Numbered from the stretch's first letter, positions 52,473-62,294 are shown. The stretch: 64,000 nt of DNA from Tolypothrix sp. PCC 7712 (GCF_025860405.1 NZ_CP063785.1:248001-312000); one strand, 5' to 3'. Numbers and translations are program-made. The notes: a model not told the origin generated them from the letters alone.

Positions 52473-53037
52473 AGTAGTTTCTAAGCGATTGGTAATAGAT
52501 GCGTCAGTTGCACGTTCATCTGGTGGAGAAGAAGCTACTTATCCAACATCAGTACACTGCCGCGATTTTTTAAAAGCAGTTTTAGATATCTGTCACCAGG
52601 TTGTAATGACACCAGATATAAGAGAAGAATGGGACAAACATCAATCAAATTTTGCCCGTAAATGGCGAATTCAAATGGTAGCCAGGAAAAAGTTTAAATT
52701 TGTAAATATTAAACTTAATAGTGATTTATGGAAACGAATAGAAAGTATTGCATCTAATGATAAAGAATGTTGGGAAATGACTAAAGATCTGCGGTTAATA
52801 GAAGCAGCATTGGCAACAGATAGAATTGTTATATCTTTGGATGATAAAACTGCCAGAACTCTTTTTAGCAGTGCATCCAAGAAAGTAGAAGAGCTTCAAG
52901 ATATTGTGTGGGTAAATCCAGATAAAATAGAAGTAGAAAAACCCATTGAGTGGCTAAAAAATGGTGCAGAATTAGAAAGCGATCGCCTATTGGGGAATTT
53001 TTGCATTGACTCAAATCTAGACTCCGATTCACGCTAG
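52462..53037 (+). CDS. PIN-like nuclease, effector partner of the ATPase
   Basis: 191 residues from the ATG at 52462; the 11-residue upstream extension to 52429 lies inside the ATPase gene. PIN-like acidic residues: Asp13 in RLVIDASVARSSGG, Glu in DIREEWDKHQ, and Asp in LIEAALATDRIVISLDDKT (Asp-Asp pair). The middle is Lys/Arg-rich. It is longer than VapC toxins and does not have a neighbouring small antitoxin; its partner is the overlapping ATPase gene. A nuclease effector of an ATPase-sensed system is inferred. rpsB follows 124 bp later. Confidence 0.75.
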   Translation: MAIKVVSKRLVIDASVARSSGGEEATYPTSVHCRDFLKAVLDICHQVVMTPDIREEWDKHQSNFARKWRIQMVARKKFKFVNIKLNSDLWKRIESIASNDKECWEMTKDLRLIEAALATDRIVISLDDKTARTLFSSASKKVEELQDIVWVNPDKIEVEKPIEWLKNGAELESDRLLGNFCIDSNLDSDSR

Positions 53038-53161
53038 CACAGCAGCACAAATGTGCTACCCTAGTAGGGTTCATTAATCTCGCACATCCAGGAATTCGGG
53101 TGTTTCCCTATTGGGAGATACGCCTGGGTGGAGGTTTAACCCGAATCGGAGTTAGAAATAT

Positions 53162-53956
53162 ATGCCAGTCGTTTCATTGGCTCAAATGATGGAGTCAGGG
53201 GTTCACTTTGGTCATCAGACCCGGCGTTGGAACCCTAAAATGTCTCCTTACATTTATACTTCCCGCAATGGTGTACATATTATCGACTTGGTGCAAACTG
53301 CCCAGTTGATGGAAGATGCATATACTTATATGCGTACACAAGCTGAACAAGGGAAGAAATTCTTGTTTGTCGGCACTAAGCGGCAAGCTGCGGGTATTAT
53401 TGCCCAAGAAGCCAGCCGTTGCGGTTCCCACTACATTAACCAACGTTGGTTGGGTGGGATGCTGACCAACTGGACAACTATTAAAACCAGAGTAGACCGC
53501 CTCAAAGATTTAGAGCGCCGCGAAGAAACCGGAGCATTGGACTTGTTGCCCAAAAAAGAAGCTTCAATGTTGCGCCGTGAAATGGCGAAGCTACAAAAAT
53601 ATTTGGGCGGGATTAAAACCATGCGGAAAGTTCCCGATGTCGTGGTGATTGTAGACCAACGGCGGGAATATAACGCAGTTCAAGAGTGCCAAAAATTGGG
53701 AATTCCAATTGTATCAATGTTAGATACAAACTGTGACCCCGATGTCGTAGATATTCCCATCCCTGCAAATGACGACGCTATCAGATCCATTAAGCTGATC
53801 GTCGGCAAATTGGCGGATGCGATTTATGAAGGTCGTCATGGTCAGCTTGATGCAGAAGATGACTATGAAGATTACGAAGGTGGTGAGGAAGATTACGACT
53901 ATGAAGAAACTGAGCTAACAGGCTCATATGCTAGCGAAGAAGACGAAGAAGAATAG
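53162..53956 (+). CDS. rpsB: 30S ribosomal protein S2
   Basis: 264 residues. S2 signatures: [58 protein letters not shown] and [13 protein letters not shown]. The C-terminal ~35 residues ([20 protein letters not shown]) are a very acidic extension, seen in cyanobacterial S2. The 124-bp leader (53038-53161) includes self-complementary segments (GAATTCGGGT / ACCCGAATC) that could be a regulatory structure; GGAG lies ~11 bases before the ATG. tsf follows as usual, 150 bp later. Confidence 0.98.
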   Translation: MPVVSLAQMMESGVHFGHQTRRWNPKMSPYIYTSRNGVHIIDLVQTAQLMEDAYTYMRTQAEQGKKFLFVGTKRQAAGIIAQEASRCGSHYINQRWLGGMLTNWTTIKTRVDRLKDLERREETGALDLLPKKEASMLRREMAKLQKYLGGIKTMRKVPDVVVIVDQRREYNAVQECQKLGIPIVSMLDTNCDPDVVDIPIPANDDAIRSIKLIVGKLADAIYEGRHGQLDAEDDYEDYEGGEEDYDYEETELTGSYASEEDEEE

Positions 53957-54106
53957 GTAAAGGTAAAGGTAAAGGATGAAGTATGAAGGATAAAATTTCA
54001 GACTTCATACTTCAAACTTCATACTTTCTTCAGCGCTGAGTAAGATAGAAATACTCAACACCAGTTAGCGATTACAACTCGAGGTCAAGTAGGAATTGAG
54101 GGCAAC

Positions 54107-55054
54107 ATGGCGGAAATATCTGCAAAACTAGTCCAAGAGCTACGCCAAAAAACCAACGCTGGCATGATGGACTGCAAAAAAGCACTAAAAGAAAATGATG
54201 GTGACATTGACAAAGCCATAGATTGGTTACGTCAAAAGGGCATCACTTCAGCTGGTAAAAAAAGCGATCGCGTTGCAGCAGAAGGTCTAGTAGACACCTT
54301 CATCCAGCCTGGATCTCAGGTAGGTGTACTGATAGAAGTTAACTGCCAAACCGACTTCGTTGCCCGTAACGAGTCTTTTAAGGCTTTAGTTAAAAATCTG
54401 GCAAAGCAAGCAGCATCAGCTGATAGCGTTGAAGCTTTATTGGCTCAACCCTATATTGAAAATACAAGTGCAACTGTAGATGAATCCATCAAGCAATTGA
54501 TTGCCCAGCTTGGTGAAAATATCCAGGTGCGCCGCTTTGTAAATTTTTCATTAGCAGCAGGCAAAGCAGGTATAGTAGACAGCTATATTCACACTGGCGG
54601 TCGAGTTGGTGTGTTAGTTGAGATAGAATCTGAAACTGATGCAGCCGTGGGCAATGAAGATTTCCAAGCTTTAGCACGGAATAGCGCTATGCAAGTAGCA
54701 GCTTGCCCCAATGTCGAGTATGTCAGTGTAGACGAAATACCGGCTGAAGTTGCTGATAAAGAAAAAGAAGTGGAAATGGGGCGGGATGATTTATCCAGCA
54801 AGCCACAGAACATCAAAGAAAAGATTGTTCAAGGACGGATTGAAAAACGTCTGAAGGAATTGGCTTTGCTGGATCAGCCTTTTATTCGCGATCAGAGCAT
54901 TTCAGTAGAAGACTTGGTGAAACAAGTTAAGTCTAAAGTCGGCCAAGACATCACAATCAAACGCTTTGTGCGCTATGTCTTAGGTGAAGGCATTGAAAAG
55001 CAAGAAAGCAACTTTGCTGAAGAAGTCGCTGCACAAATGGGCGTTAAGTCATAA
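54107..55054 (+). CDS. tsf: Elongation factor Ts
   Basis: 315 residues. The N-terminal UBA-like domain reads [20 protein letters not shown], followed by the dimerisation domains ([35 protein letters not shown], and the TDFV motif). It exchanges GDP for GTP on EF-Tu. It is paired with rpsB in the conserved order. A strong hairpin lies 68 bases after the stop codon (55122-55160), the probable end of the operon. It has the cyanobacterial length (longer than E. coli Ts by ~30). Confidence 0.98.
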   Translation: MAEISAKLVQELRQKTNAGMMDCKKALKENDGDIDKAIDWLRQKGITSAGKKSDRVAAEGLVDTFIQPGSQVGVLIEVNCQTDFVARNESFKALVKNLAKQAASADSVEALLAQPYIENTSATVDESIKQLIAQLGENIQVRRFVNFSLAAGKAGIVDSYIHTGGRVGVLVEIESETDAAVGNEDFQALARNSAMQVAACPNVEYVSVDEIPAEVADKEKEVEMGRDDLSSKPQNIKEKIVQGRIEKRLKELALLDQPFIRDQSISVEDLVKQVKSKVGQDITIKRFVRYVLGEGIEKQESNFAEEVAAQMGVKS

Positions 55055-55472
55055 TTTTGTCATTTGTCATTTGTTATTTGTCATTTGACTCATGATGAAT
55101 GACAAATGATTTGTTATCAAGACAGGTCAAGCAAAGTTTGCTGGCCTGTATTTTATTTTTTATACCTGTTTGGCTTGGGGAAAGGTAAAAGGGTTATACC
55201 AATTCAAAATTCAAAATTCAAAATTCAAAATTAAGAAAGCCATATGTAGCACGGGTTTTTGAGTTTGGATCTGTTGCTGAATTTTGGAGAATTGGTATTA
55301 AAGGTATTTTATTTCCCTTTCCCGCTTCCCCTTTTCCCCTTTAACCGAGAATTTTATTTACAGCAGATTTGCTATACTTTCGAGAAAATCTTAAATCCTA
55401 GAAATATTTCATTTAAAATATATTCGTACATTTGTACCATAATCGGGATTAGATGGGTAATTAAGAGAAGAT
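55055..55472. other. Gap between tsf and the coiled protein gene
   Basis: Contains GTCATTTGTCATTT units (55062-55090), the terminator hairpin at 55122-55160, AATTCAAAATTC tandem units at 55200-55232, a G/A-rich tract at 55178-55194 and C/T tract at 55310-55345, then AT-rich DNA. No gene is seen. Confidence 0.55.
55122..55160 (+). terminator. Rho-independent terminator of rpsB-tsf
   Basis: ACAGGTCAAGCAAA pairs with TTTGCTGGCCTGT (one mismatch), followed by ATTTTATTTTTTATA. The stem starts 68 bases after the tsf stop codon. Confidence 0.75.
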
Positions 55473-56387
55473 ATGGCTAGAGCAATCGAGCGAATTGATC
55501 GGGATCTTGCATTGCTGAAAGAAGCGATCGCAGCGATCGCCACAGAACTGCAAAAATCTTATGCTATTTACTTAAGCCTGTTAGGGCAAGCTGTTCGTCA
55601 GCAGTTGATTCTGGCAACTTATCATCTGTGTACCCAGGGTTATCCCGAAAAGTTCTTGAGCTTGTCATTGAATCAACGGTACAATTTGCAACAAGCCATC
55701 CGCAAGCTAGGTAAGCAAGCTGATGAGCAATTACTGGCTATTGTTAGTAATGAAGAAAATCAGAATGCGGTAGCGGAAGATGAAGTAGATGAGGGGGATG
55801 AGGTAGATGAGGGGGATGAGGCGGATGAGGGGGATGAGGTAGATGAGGGGGATGAGGCGGATGAGGTAGGGAAAAAGGATGCGGGTGGTCATCGCAATCC
55901 TAAATCCCAAATCTCTACTTTGAAATTGACCGACACTTCTAATCCGATGCAGTTACTAGTATGGCAACAAAGCCTAGAGAAGCTAACTCAACATACACTC
56001 AAAAAAGTTTCTCATGATGCTAATGCTGCCCTGCAAAAAGTCAATATTTTACCCAAAAAGATACCTGAACCGATTTTAGAAGTAGCTGCTGCGGCATCAG
56101 AAGCATCTGCCGAAGTTATGCCAGGGCCACCTAACTTATTAAACGTGGTCATTGAAATCCCCAATGAGCAAGATGCAGAAGAATCTAGCCTGACAAAAGT
56201 TATGGCGATTAACCTCCGACTAGGAGAAATTGAATTTGCTGATGCTAAACTCTCATCTGCACGCCGACAAATTCGCAACACATTAATTCAGCTAAAGAAA
56301 CTAGGGCAGGATTATCAAAAAAAGCAGAGAGAACGCTCAATTGCCGAAGCAGAAGCCGCATGGCGTGCAATTTGGGATGATGATTAG
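55473..56387 (+). CDS. Conserved cyanobacterial coiled protein with acidic repeat insertion
   Basis: 304 residues from the ATG at 55473. Helical N-terminal region (~1-95, ERIDRDLALLKEAIAAIATE, LLGQAVRQQLILATYHLC) and a helical C-terminal region (~205-304, MAINLRLGEIEFADAKLSSA, RRQIRNTLIQLKKLGQDYQK, ending AAWRAIWDDD). Residues ~103-131 are a tandem EVDEGDEADEGD insertion made of GATGAGGTA/GATGAGGGG units (55785-55870), the same repeat that lies at 14974-15135. I do not recognise a named family, but the frame is intact, so the gene is likely real. Single gene; repeats flank it. Confidence 0.75.
   Translation: MARAIERIDRDLALLKEAIAAIATELQKSYAIYLSLLGQAVRQQLILATYHLCTQGYPEKFLSLSLNQRYNLQQAIRKLGKQADEQLLAIVSNEENQNAVAEDEVDEGDEVDEGDEADEGDEVDEGDEADEVGKKDAGGHRNPKSQISTLKLTDTSNPMQLLVWQQSLEKLTQHTLKKVSHDANAALQKVNILPKKIPEPILEVAAAASEASAEVMPGPPNLLNVVIEIPNEQDAEESSLTKVMAINLRLGEIEFADAKLSSARRQIRNTLIQLKKLGQDYQKKQRERSIAEAEAAWRAIWDDD
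55785..55870. repeat. GATGAGGTN/GATGAGGGN tandem, in frame
   Basis: About ten 9-bp units (GATGAGGTA, GATGAGGGG, GATGAGGCG) read in frame as VDEGDEADEGDE-like acidic repeat. Same family as 14974-15135. Confidence 0.85.
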
Positions 56388-56655
56388 TTGGTCATTTGTC
56401 GTTTGTCATTTGTCATTTGTGAATAACTAGTACAGAACGGCGTAAATAGCGCAAAGTTGGCGGTGTCGGTTTCCGTCCCGCCAAACTTTGTAAGAGAAAC
56501 AGACCATACCCTACGGGAAGCCTCTTTGCGTCTACAAAATCAACAAAAAGCTTACTCTGTCTTAATTTTGAATTTTGAATTTTGAATTCACGGCGGTACT
56601 AGTGTCTTGCCCGATGCCCAATGCCCAATGCCCAATGCCCCATGCCCAATGCCCC

Positions 56656-59145
56656 ATGACTAATGAAACACCCGATTGGATAAGATTGCAAAAAGCCTTA
56701 GCTGTAGAGGCGGAACACGGTTTTACAGATTTGATGGGTAGGCAATATCGCTTTAGTGAATTTCTCAGTCTGACTCTGGGCAAGTTTCCTATAGGGTTAC
56801 CCACAACTGAACGCCGTCGCTGGCAAGAATTAGCGGTGCAATTTGTAAATTATTCTCATTTGGGCTTGGAAGATAGGCAACATTTAGTGGCAGAAACTCG
56901 CAGGTATCTGTATCAATTACAGCAAGATAGCGGCAAGCCACAAGAAAATAATGGGGTAGCTGAGGCGCAGCAGAGAAATTATCAATCGAAAAAACAACAG
57001 CCTACAACCCCGATTGTGGCTGAAGTGAGTCGGAGACTCGCGCCTAAAATTGACCAAAAACTCAGCGATTTACCAGAAATCGGCATTAGAAAAGCTGACA
57101 ATTTGGCGCGTCTGGGTGTGTATACTGTACGTGACTTACTTTATTACTATCCCCGCGACCATATTGACTATGCACGTCAAGTAAATATCCGCGAGTTACA
57201 AGCGGGTGAGACGGTGACAATAGTCGCAACGGTGAAGCGCTGCAATTGTTTTAATAGTCCGAAAAATCAGAAATTATCCATTTTAGAACTGATACTGAAG
57301 GATAACACCGGACAAATCAAAGTCAGTCGCTTTTCGGCGGGTGCAAGGTTTACTAGTCGTGCTTGGCAAGAAAGTTTAAAACGGCGCTATCCGGTGGGTA
57401 GTGTGATTGCAGCTTGCGGGTTGGTGAAAGCCAGTAAATATGGCTTGACGCTGGATAACCCGGAATTAGAAGTGTTAGGAAATCCTGGCGATACGATTGA
57501 TTCTTTGACAATTGGTCGCGTTGTGCCAATTTATGCTTTAACTGAGGGTATAGCGGCAAATATGGTCAGACAAGCAGTTATAGCTGCTTTACCCGCCGCT
57601 GCGAATCTCAAAGACCCCTTACCCAGTGGTTTGCGAGATAAATACGGTTTGATGGAATTGAAAGATGCGATCGCTAATATTCACTTTCCCCCAGATAGTG
57701 CTTCTCTACAAGTAGCCCGTCGTCGTCTGGTTTTTGACGAGTTTTTCTATTTGCAGTTGAGTTTATTGCAACGACAACACCAAGCAAGGCAAGTCCAAAC
57801 TAGCGCGATTCTGGCTCCCAAAGGTCAACTATTAGAAAAATTCTACGAAATACTGCCATTTAAACTCACTGGCGCGCAGCAGCGAGTAATTAACGATATT
57901 CTCAACGACTTACAACAACCTGCACCGATGAATCGGTTGGTACAAGGTGATGTGGGTTCTGGGAAAACTGTGGTGGCTGTGGTGGCTATTTTAGCGGCGA
58001 TTCAATCTGGCTATCAAGCAGCGCTAATGGCTCCCACTGAGGTGTTAGCAGAACAGCATTACCGGAAGTTAGTAAGTTGGTTTAACCTGCTGCATTTACC
58101 AGTAGAATTACTGACAGGTTCGACAAAAACTGTTAAACGGCGACAAATCCATGCCCAGCTTGAAACAGGAGAATTACCCCTATTAGTTGGCACTCACGCC
58201 TTGATTCAAGACCCGGTAAATTTCAGGCAACTGGGGTTAGCGGTAATTGACGAACAGCATCGCTTTGGGGTGCAGCAAAGGGCAAGGTTGCAGCAAAAAG
58301 GCGAACAACCTCATGTATTAACAATGACAGCCACCCCCATTCCCCGGACATTGGCATTGACCATACACGGGGATATGAATGTTAGCCAAATTGATGAGTT
58401 ACCACCAGGACGGCAAAAGATTCAAACTACAATGCTTACAGGTCAGCAACGCAGCCATGCTTACGACCTGATGCGGCGAGAAATTGCCCAAGGAAGGCAA
58501 ATTTACGTGGTTTTGCCTTTGGTGGAAGAATCAGAAAAGTTAGATTTGCGTTCAGCTGTTGATGAGCATCAAAAGCTACAAGAAAGCGTTTTTCCAGAGT
58601 TTCAAGTCGGGTTGCTGCATGGGCGCATGACTTCCGCCGAGAAGGACGAAGCAATTACCAAATTCCGCGAGAACAAAACGCAAATTTTGGTTTCAACTAC
58701 CGTTGTGGAAGTAGGTGTAGATGTACCTAATGCTACAGTAATGCTCATCGAAAATGCAGAGCGATTTGGTTTATCGCAACTGCATCAATTGCGGGGACGG
58801 GTTGGGCGTGGTGCGGCACAATCTTACTGTTTGTTAATGAGTAGTTCTAGAAGCCCTGATGCACAACAAAGGCTGAAAGTGATGGAACAGTCTCAGGATG
58901 GCTTTTTTATCTCGGAAATGGATATGCGTTTTCGCGGCCCTGGGGAAGTTTTAGGAACACGTCAATCGGGTGTGCCTGATTTTACCCTGGCGAGTTTAGT
59001 GGAAGATGAGGAAGTTTTGATATTAGCGCGACAAGCAGCAGAGAAAGTGATTGAGATAGATGCAACTTTAGAGCGTTGGTATTTGATGAAGGAAGAGTTG
59101 AAATATCGATATGAAAGGTTAATGGGTGGGGCGATAATGACTTGA
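56656..59145 (+). CDS. recG: ATP-dependent DNA helicase RecG
   Basis: 829 residues from the ATG at 56656 (MTNETPDWIRLQKALAVEAE). The frame is open further upstream to 56575, but that part is CCCAATG/CCCCATG repeat (CPMPNAQCPMPHAQ) and is rejected as coding; the start codon itself lies in the last repeat unit. RecG features: wedge/OB domain (~150-300, YYPRDHIDYARQVNIRELQ, TVKRCNC), Walker A GDVGSGKTVVAVVA, DEQH box VIDEQHRFGV, TATPIPRTL and the C-terminal QLRGRVGRG. It unwinds forked and Holliday-like DNA in replication restart. The N-terminal ~120 residues are a cyanobacterial extension. Confidence 0.96.
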   Translation: MTNETPDWIRLQKALAVEAEHGFTDLMGRQYRFSEFLSLTLGKFPIGLPTTERRRWQELAVQFVNYSHLGLEDRQHLVAETRRYLYQLQQDSGKPQENNGVAEAQQRNYQSKKQQPTTPIVAEVSRRLAPKIDQKLSDLPEIGIRKADNLARLGVYTVRDLLYYYPRDHIDYARQVNIRELQAGETVTIVATVKRCNCFNSPKNQKLSILELILKDNTGQIKVSRFSAGARFTSRAWQESLKRRYPVGSVIAACGLVKASKYGLTLDNPELEVLGNPGDTIDSLTIGRVVPIYALTEGIAANMVRQAVIAALPAAANLKDPLPSGLRDKYGLMELKDAIANIHFPPDSASLQVARRRLVFDEFFYLQLSLLQRQHQARQVQTSAILAPKGQLLEKFYEILPFKLTGAQQRVINDILNDLQQPAPMNRLVQGDVGSGKTVVAVVAILAAIQSGYQAALMAPTEVLAEQHYRKLVSWFNLLHLPVELLTGSTKTVKRRQIHAQLETGELPLLVGTHALIQDPVNFRQLGLAVIDEQHRFGVQQRARLQQKGEQPHVLTMTATPIPRTLALTIHGDMNVSQIDELPPGRQKIQTTMLTGQQRSHAYDLMRREIAQGRQIYVVLPLVEESEKLDLRSAVDEHQKLQESVFPEFQVGLLHGRMTSAEKDEAITKFRENKTQILVSTTVVEVGVDVPNATVMLIENAERFGLSQLHQLRGRVGRGAAQSYCLLMSSSRSPDAQQRLKVMEQSQDGFFISEMDMRFRGPGEVLGTRQSGVPDFTLASLVEDEEVLILARQAAEKVIEIDATLERWYLMKEELKYRYERLMGGAIMT

Positions 59146-59191
59146 TTTTTAACCGCAGATAAACGCCGATTAACGCTGATAAGATGATTGA

Positions 59192-60316
59192 TTAACTCAA
59201 TTGGCGACGGAATTGGTTGATGCTGATGGATAAGAGTAAGGTGGCAAAAAGAAAAAGTGCGATCGCATTCCACCAAAGTACTTCTAATCCTACACCTTTG
59301 AGCAGTATACCTCGCACAATTTCTATATAATGGCGCAAGGGATCTAGTAGAGATACATACTTAAAAAAGATGGGCATACTTTCTATCGGAGAAATTGCAC
59401 CAGAAAGTTGAATCAAGGGTAAATTGATAAAAAATGATGTCAGCACAACTTGCTGCTGAGTACGGCAAACTGTAGCTAACATTATTCCAATACCAATTCC
59501 GACAAATAAATATAGTCCTGATAGGGTTAAAAATAGGAAAAGATTACCACGAAAAGGGACACTAAATACTAATCTGCCTATACTTAAGGCTAAAATTACA
59601 TCGCCCATTAGCAACACAAATAAAGGCACAATTTTAGCCAATAAAATTTCCCAGGCTTCTGCGGGAGTCATTAATAATTGTTCTAATGTGCCTGTATCTT
59701 TTTCTCTGACAACTGTGATGGACGAGACTAAAGAACTAATTAGGGTTAAAACTAATCCTAAAACTCCTGGGATGAAAAACCAACTACTTTTTAATCCCGG
59801 ATTATAAAGAAAAGTGGTTTGGGGAGTAATTAATGGCGGGGCTTGATTAGATGATAAACGACGGCTAAATTGATTGATCATCTGATTGAGATAACCTTGG
59901 GCGATACCTGCTGTATTTGCATCAACTGCGTCAATTAAAATCTGCACTTCTCCAGATTTGTCTTCTGATAAATTACGTTTAAAATCTGGTGGAATAATTA
60001 AACCTGCGGTGATTTTTCCTTGGCGTACTTGTTCGCCTAAATCTTGAGCATTGTATAGATATTCTTCTAGGGTAAAAACTTTATTGACTGTTAAAACAGA
60101 AACTAATTCTCTACTTTCATAAGTATTGGCATAATCAACTACTCCTAACTTCAAATAATGCACATCTGGATTGAGAGCAAAGCCATACAGTAGCATTTGG
60201 ATTGTCGGAGGGATAATTAATAATACTAATGTTTCTCGACTCCGTAAGATTTGGCGAAATTCTTTAGTTGCTAAACTCCAGAATCGGCTATTAAATAAGG
60301 TTTGAATCCAGTTCAT
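59192..60316 (-). CDS. ABC-2 exporter permease (second of two)
   Basis: 374 residues from the ATG at 60316 (MNWIQTLFNSRFWSLATKEF); a TTG at 60349 would add 11. Six hydrophobic segments: one near the N-terminus (~35), and five after ~190, with a large extracytoplasmic loop (~55-185) between. The ABC-2 pattern is VVREKDTGTLEQLLMTPAEA and the ending SLLDPLRHYIEIVRGILLKG. With the paralogous permease at 61152 and the dual ATPase at 62424 it should form a drug or polymer exporter (YbhFSR-like). It is separated from its sister permease by a nuclease-like gene. Confidence 0.92.
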   Translation of the reverse strand: MNWIQTLFNSRFWSLATKEFRQILRSRETLVLLIIPPTIQMLLYGFALNPDVHYLKLGVVDYANTYESRELVSVLTVNKVFTLEEYLYNAQDLGEQVRQGKITAGLIIPPDFKRNLSEDKSGEVQILIDAVDANTAGIAQGYLNQMINQFSRRLSSNQAPPLITPQTTFLYNPGLKSSWFFIPGVLGLVLTLISSLVSSITVVREKDTGTLEQLLMTPAEAWEILLAKIVPLFVLLMGDVILALSIGRLVFSVPFRGNLFLFLTLSGLYLFVGIGIGIMLATVCRTQQQVVLTSFFINLPLIQLSGAISPIESMPIFFKYVSLLDPLRHYIEIVRGILLKGVGLEVLWWNAIALFLFATLLLSISINQFRRQLS

Positions 60317-60333
60317 AGTTAGATAGTAGATTT

Positions 60334-60480
60334 GATTATTTAAACGCAAAGGAGCGCAAAGGTTGACGCAAAGGGTCGCAGAGGTTTTAGATAAGGATTA
60401 TGAGAATAAGGTATTACGGAGAATTTAATCTTTCCTCTGCGTTACTTTGCGCTTTCCTCTGCGATACTCTGCGTTAAAAA
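60334..60480. repeat. CGCAAAGG/CTCTGCG repeat pair before the exporter permease
   Basis: CGCAAAGGAGCGCAAAGG...GCAGAGG on the left and CCTCTGCGTTACTTTGCGC...CTCTGCGATACTCTGCG on the right are related in inverse orientation; this repeat type is common in Nostocales. It sits in the 174-bp gap between the permease start and the nuclease-like gene. Confidence 0.65.
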
Positions 60481-60490
60481 TTCTTAAGTT

Positions 60491-61111
60491 TTAAGTAGTT
60501 AGTATACCAATCAAAATATTAATTAATTCGGGTAACTCTTCTGGTACTCGATATAATTTGAAGTCTTCTGTTATCTGTTTTGCTTGAGGATTGTAGATAG
60601 CAAAGCGCCAATCTTCACCAGTAGTTACTGCACCATAAAGAATTGGTGTATCTGAGTTGATCCACTGGTCTAGTGCTATTAATTCAACTGCTAATTGTGT
60701 GAATCCTCGACTTAAATCTGCTTGCTTGGCTTCAACTACTAATAAGCCTTTACCTTTATTAACGTAATAATCTAGGTAACCTTTTAATTGCTCGCTAACA
60801 TTAATAGGATACTCAATATTTAATTGCGTTTGAGCAATTTCGCAAACTTCTAAAAGTATAGGTGCAATTATCGCTTGTTTACGCGCATCTTCACTGAGTA
60901 GCTTGACGCGTCGGAGATTACGTTCAATTATTCGCTGTAATTCTTCGATGTGGTTGGGTGTAGATTGTGCGATTGGTAATTGTAAGCGATCGCGTTCATA
61001 GTTACAACCTAATTCAGCTAAAATATCTTCTGGAGAAAAGGGTAGTTCAAAATATTTGCTGAAGGTATAACTCTGTCCGGGTTGAATAATTCGAGGGCGA
61101 CTCATAATCAT
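60491..61111 (-). CDS. PD-(D/E)XK-like restriction-type protein inside the exporter operon
   Basis: 206 residues from the ATG at 61111. The N-terminal half holds ELQRIIERNLRRVKLLSEDA and a helical stretch; the middle is GYLDYYVNKGKGLLVVEAKQADL, where Asp and the E-x-K triad (VEAK) fit a PD-(D/E)XK nuclease core as in HsdR N-terminal or similar endonuclease-like proteins, followed by GFTQLAVELIALDQW. It belongs to the 'type I restriction R N-terminal-like' group by pattern; no methylase or specificity partner is near. The gene is on the same strand as, and lies between, two exporter permease genes (41 bp to the first, 174 bp to the second). Function here is unknown. Confidence 0.7.
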   Translation of the reverse strand: MIMSRPRIIQPGQSYTFSKYFELPFSPEDILAELGCNYERDRLQLPIAQSTPNHIEELQRIIERNLRRVKLLSEDARKQAIIAPILLEVCEIAQTQLNIEYPINVSEQLKGYLDYYVNKGKGLLVVEAKQADLSRGFTQLAVELIALDQWINSDTPILYGAVTTGEDWRFAIYNPQAKQITEDFKLYRVPEELPELINILIGILTT

Positions 61112-61151
61112 ACAAAAATCTGAGTTTTTCAGGCATAATCGGCAGTGTGAG

Positions 61152-62291
61152 CTAATCTGGAAGTTGCATTCGCTTTAAAATGCGACGTGCAATATTAAAT
61201 AATAATAATCCTAAAATAATTAGCATTACTATAGAAAACCAAACACCTACCCAGCCAGTACCGCGCACGTAGGCATCACGGGTAATTGTAATATAGTACC
61301 TAGCGGGAATGATTGCAGAAAATAGTGAGAGGGGAAATGGTATATTACTGAGAGGATAAATAAAGCCCGATAGTAATAAGGCTGTCAGGAATCCCAATAA
61401 GGCTACAGCTTGAACTGCAGCATTTTGGTTAGGGACTCGCACGCCAATAAATAAACCAAACATCACACTATCTATTAAAAATAGTAGCGTTCCTATTAAT
61501 AAAGAAGTTGGTTCTACTACCCAAGATAATTGCCAAATTATGGCACTAATCAGCATAATAACTATGGCTATACAGATGCCAATTAGTAGGAAAGCTAAAC
61601 CCTTCCCTAATAGCAATTCTTCGGCAGTGAGACTGGAGGCGTAAACTTGTAAGATTGTGCCTTTTTCTTTTTCGCGTACCATAGCAACTGCTGTTAATAA
61701 TGAGGGATAAATCCACAAAATAACAGCATAAATACCAGGTACGATGTACAAAGATTCTTTTCTCCCAGGATTGAACCACAGGCGGATATGAGTAATGATT
61801 TTATCAAATGCAGGTTGCAAACCAGAATCTCTTAAGAAAAATATTGTGGTGGCTTGAATACTATTTTTAATAATTCGGGCATTATTCACATCGGTGCCGT
61901 CTACTATAACTTGGACATCGGTACTTAAACCGGATTTGATGCGACGGCTAAAATCTGGAGGAATGACGATAGAAGCTTTCGCCAATCCTTGATCAATGGC
62001 TGTTTGAGGATTGCGAATTTCTGGACTTTCCTTTGCAGGGAAAAAAGGAAATCTAGAATTATGAATATGTTCAAATTGATTAGTAGCAAATAAGCGCTCA
62101 ATATAGCTACGACTGAGAGGACTATTATCAAAATCTTGAATAAATAACGGAATATTTTTCGATTCCAGCCGAATCACAAAACCAAAAATAATTAAGGTAA
62201 TTAATGGTAAGAGAAACGCCAGCGCTAAAGAAAGGCGATCGCGCCTAAATTGTGCTAATTCTTTGCGACATTGGGAGAGGATTCTTTTCAT
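61152..62291 (-). CDS. ABC-2 exporter permease (first of two)
   Basis: 379 residues from the ATG at 62291. N-terminal transmembrane helix (~18-38, LALAFLLPLITLIIFGFVIR), a large extracytoplasmic domain (~45-180), then five more helices from ~180 on. The ABC-2 pattern AMVREKEKGTILQVYASSLT is clear. Paralogous to the permease at 59192. Located directly downstream of the dual ATPase gene with 132 bp of repeats between. Together they should act as the membrane pair of a YbhSR/YhhJ-like exporter. Confidence 0.92.
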   Translation of the reverse strand: MKRILSQCRKELAQFRRDRLSLALAFLLPLITLIIFGFVIRLESKNIPLFIQDFDNSPLSRSYIERLFATNQFEHIHNSRFPFFPAKESPEIRNPQTAIDQGLAKASIVIPPDFSRRIKSGLSTDVQVIVDGTDVNNARIIKNSIQATTIFFLRDSGLQPAFDKIITHIRLWFNPGRKESLYIVPGIYAVILWIYPSLLTAVAMVREKEKGTILQVYASSLTAEELLLGKGLAFLLIGICIAIVIMLISAIIWQLSWVVEPTSLLIGTLLFLIDSVMFGLFIGVRVPNQNAAVQAVALLGFLTALLLSGFIYPLSNIPFPLSLFSAIIPARYYITITRDAYVRGTGWVGVWFSIVMLIILGLLLFNIARRILKRMQLPD

Positions 62292-62294
62292 GGG

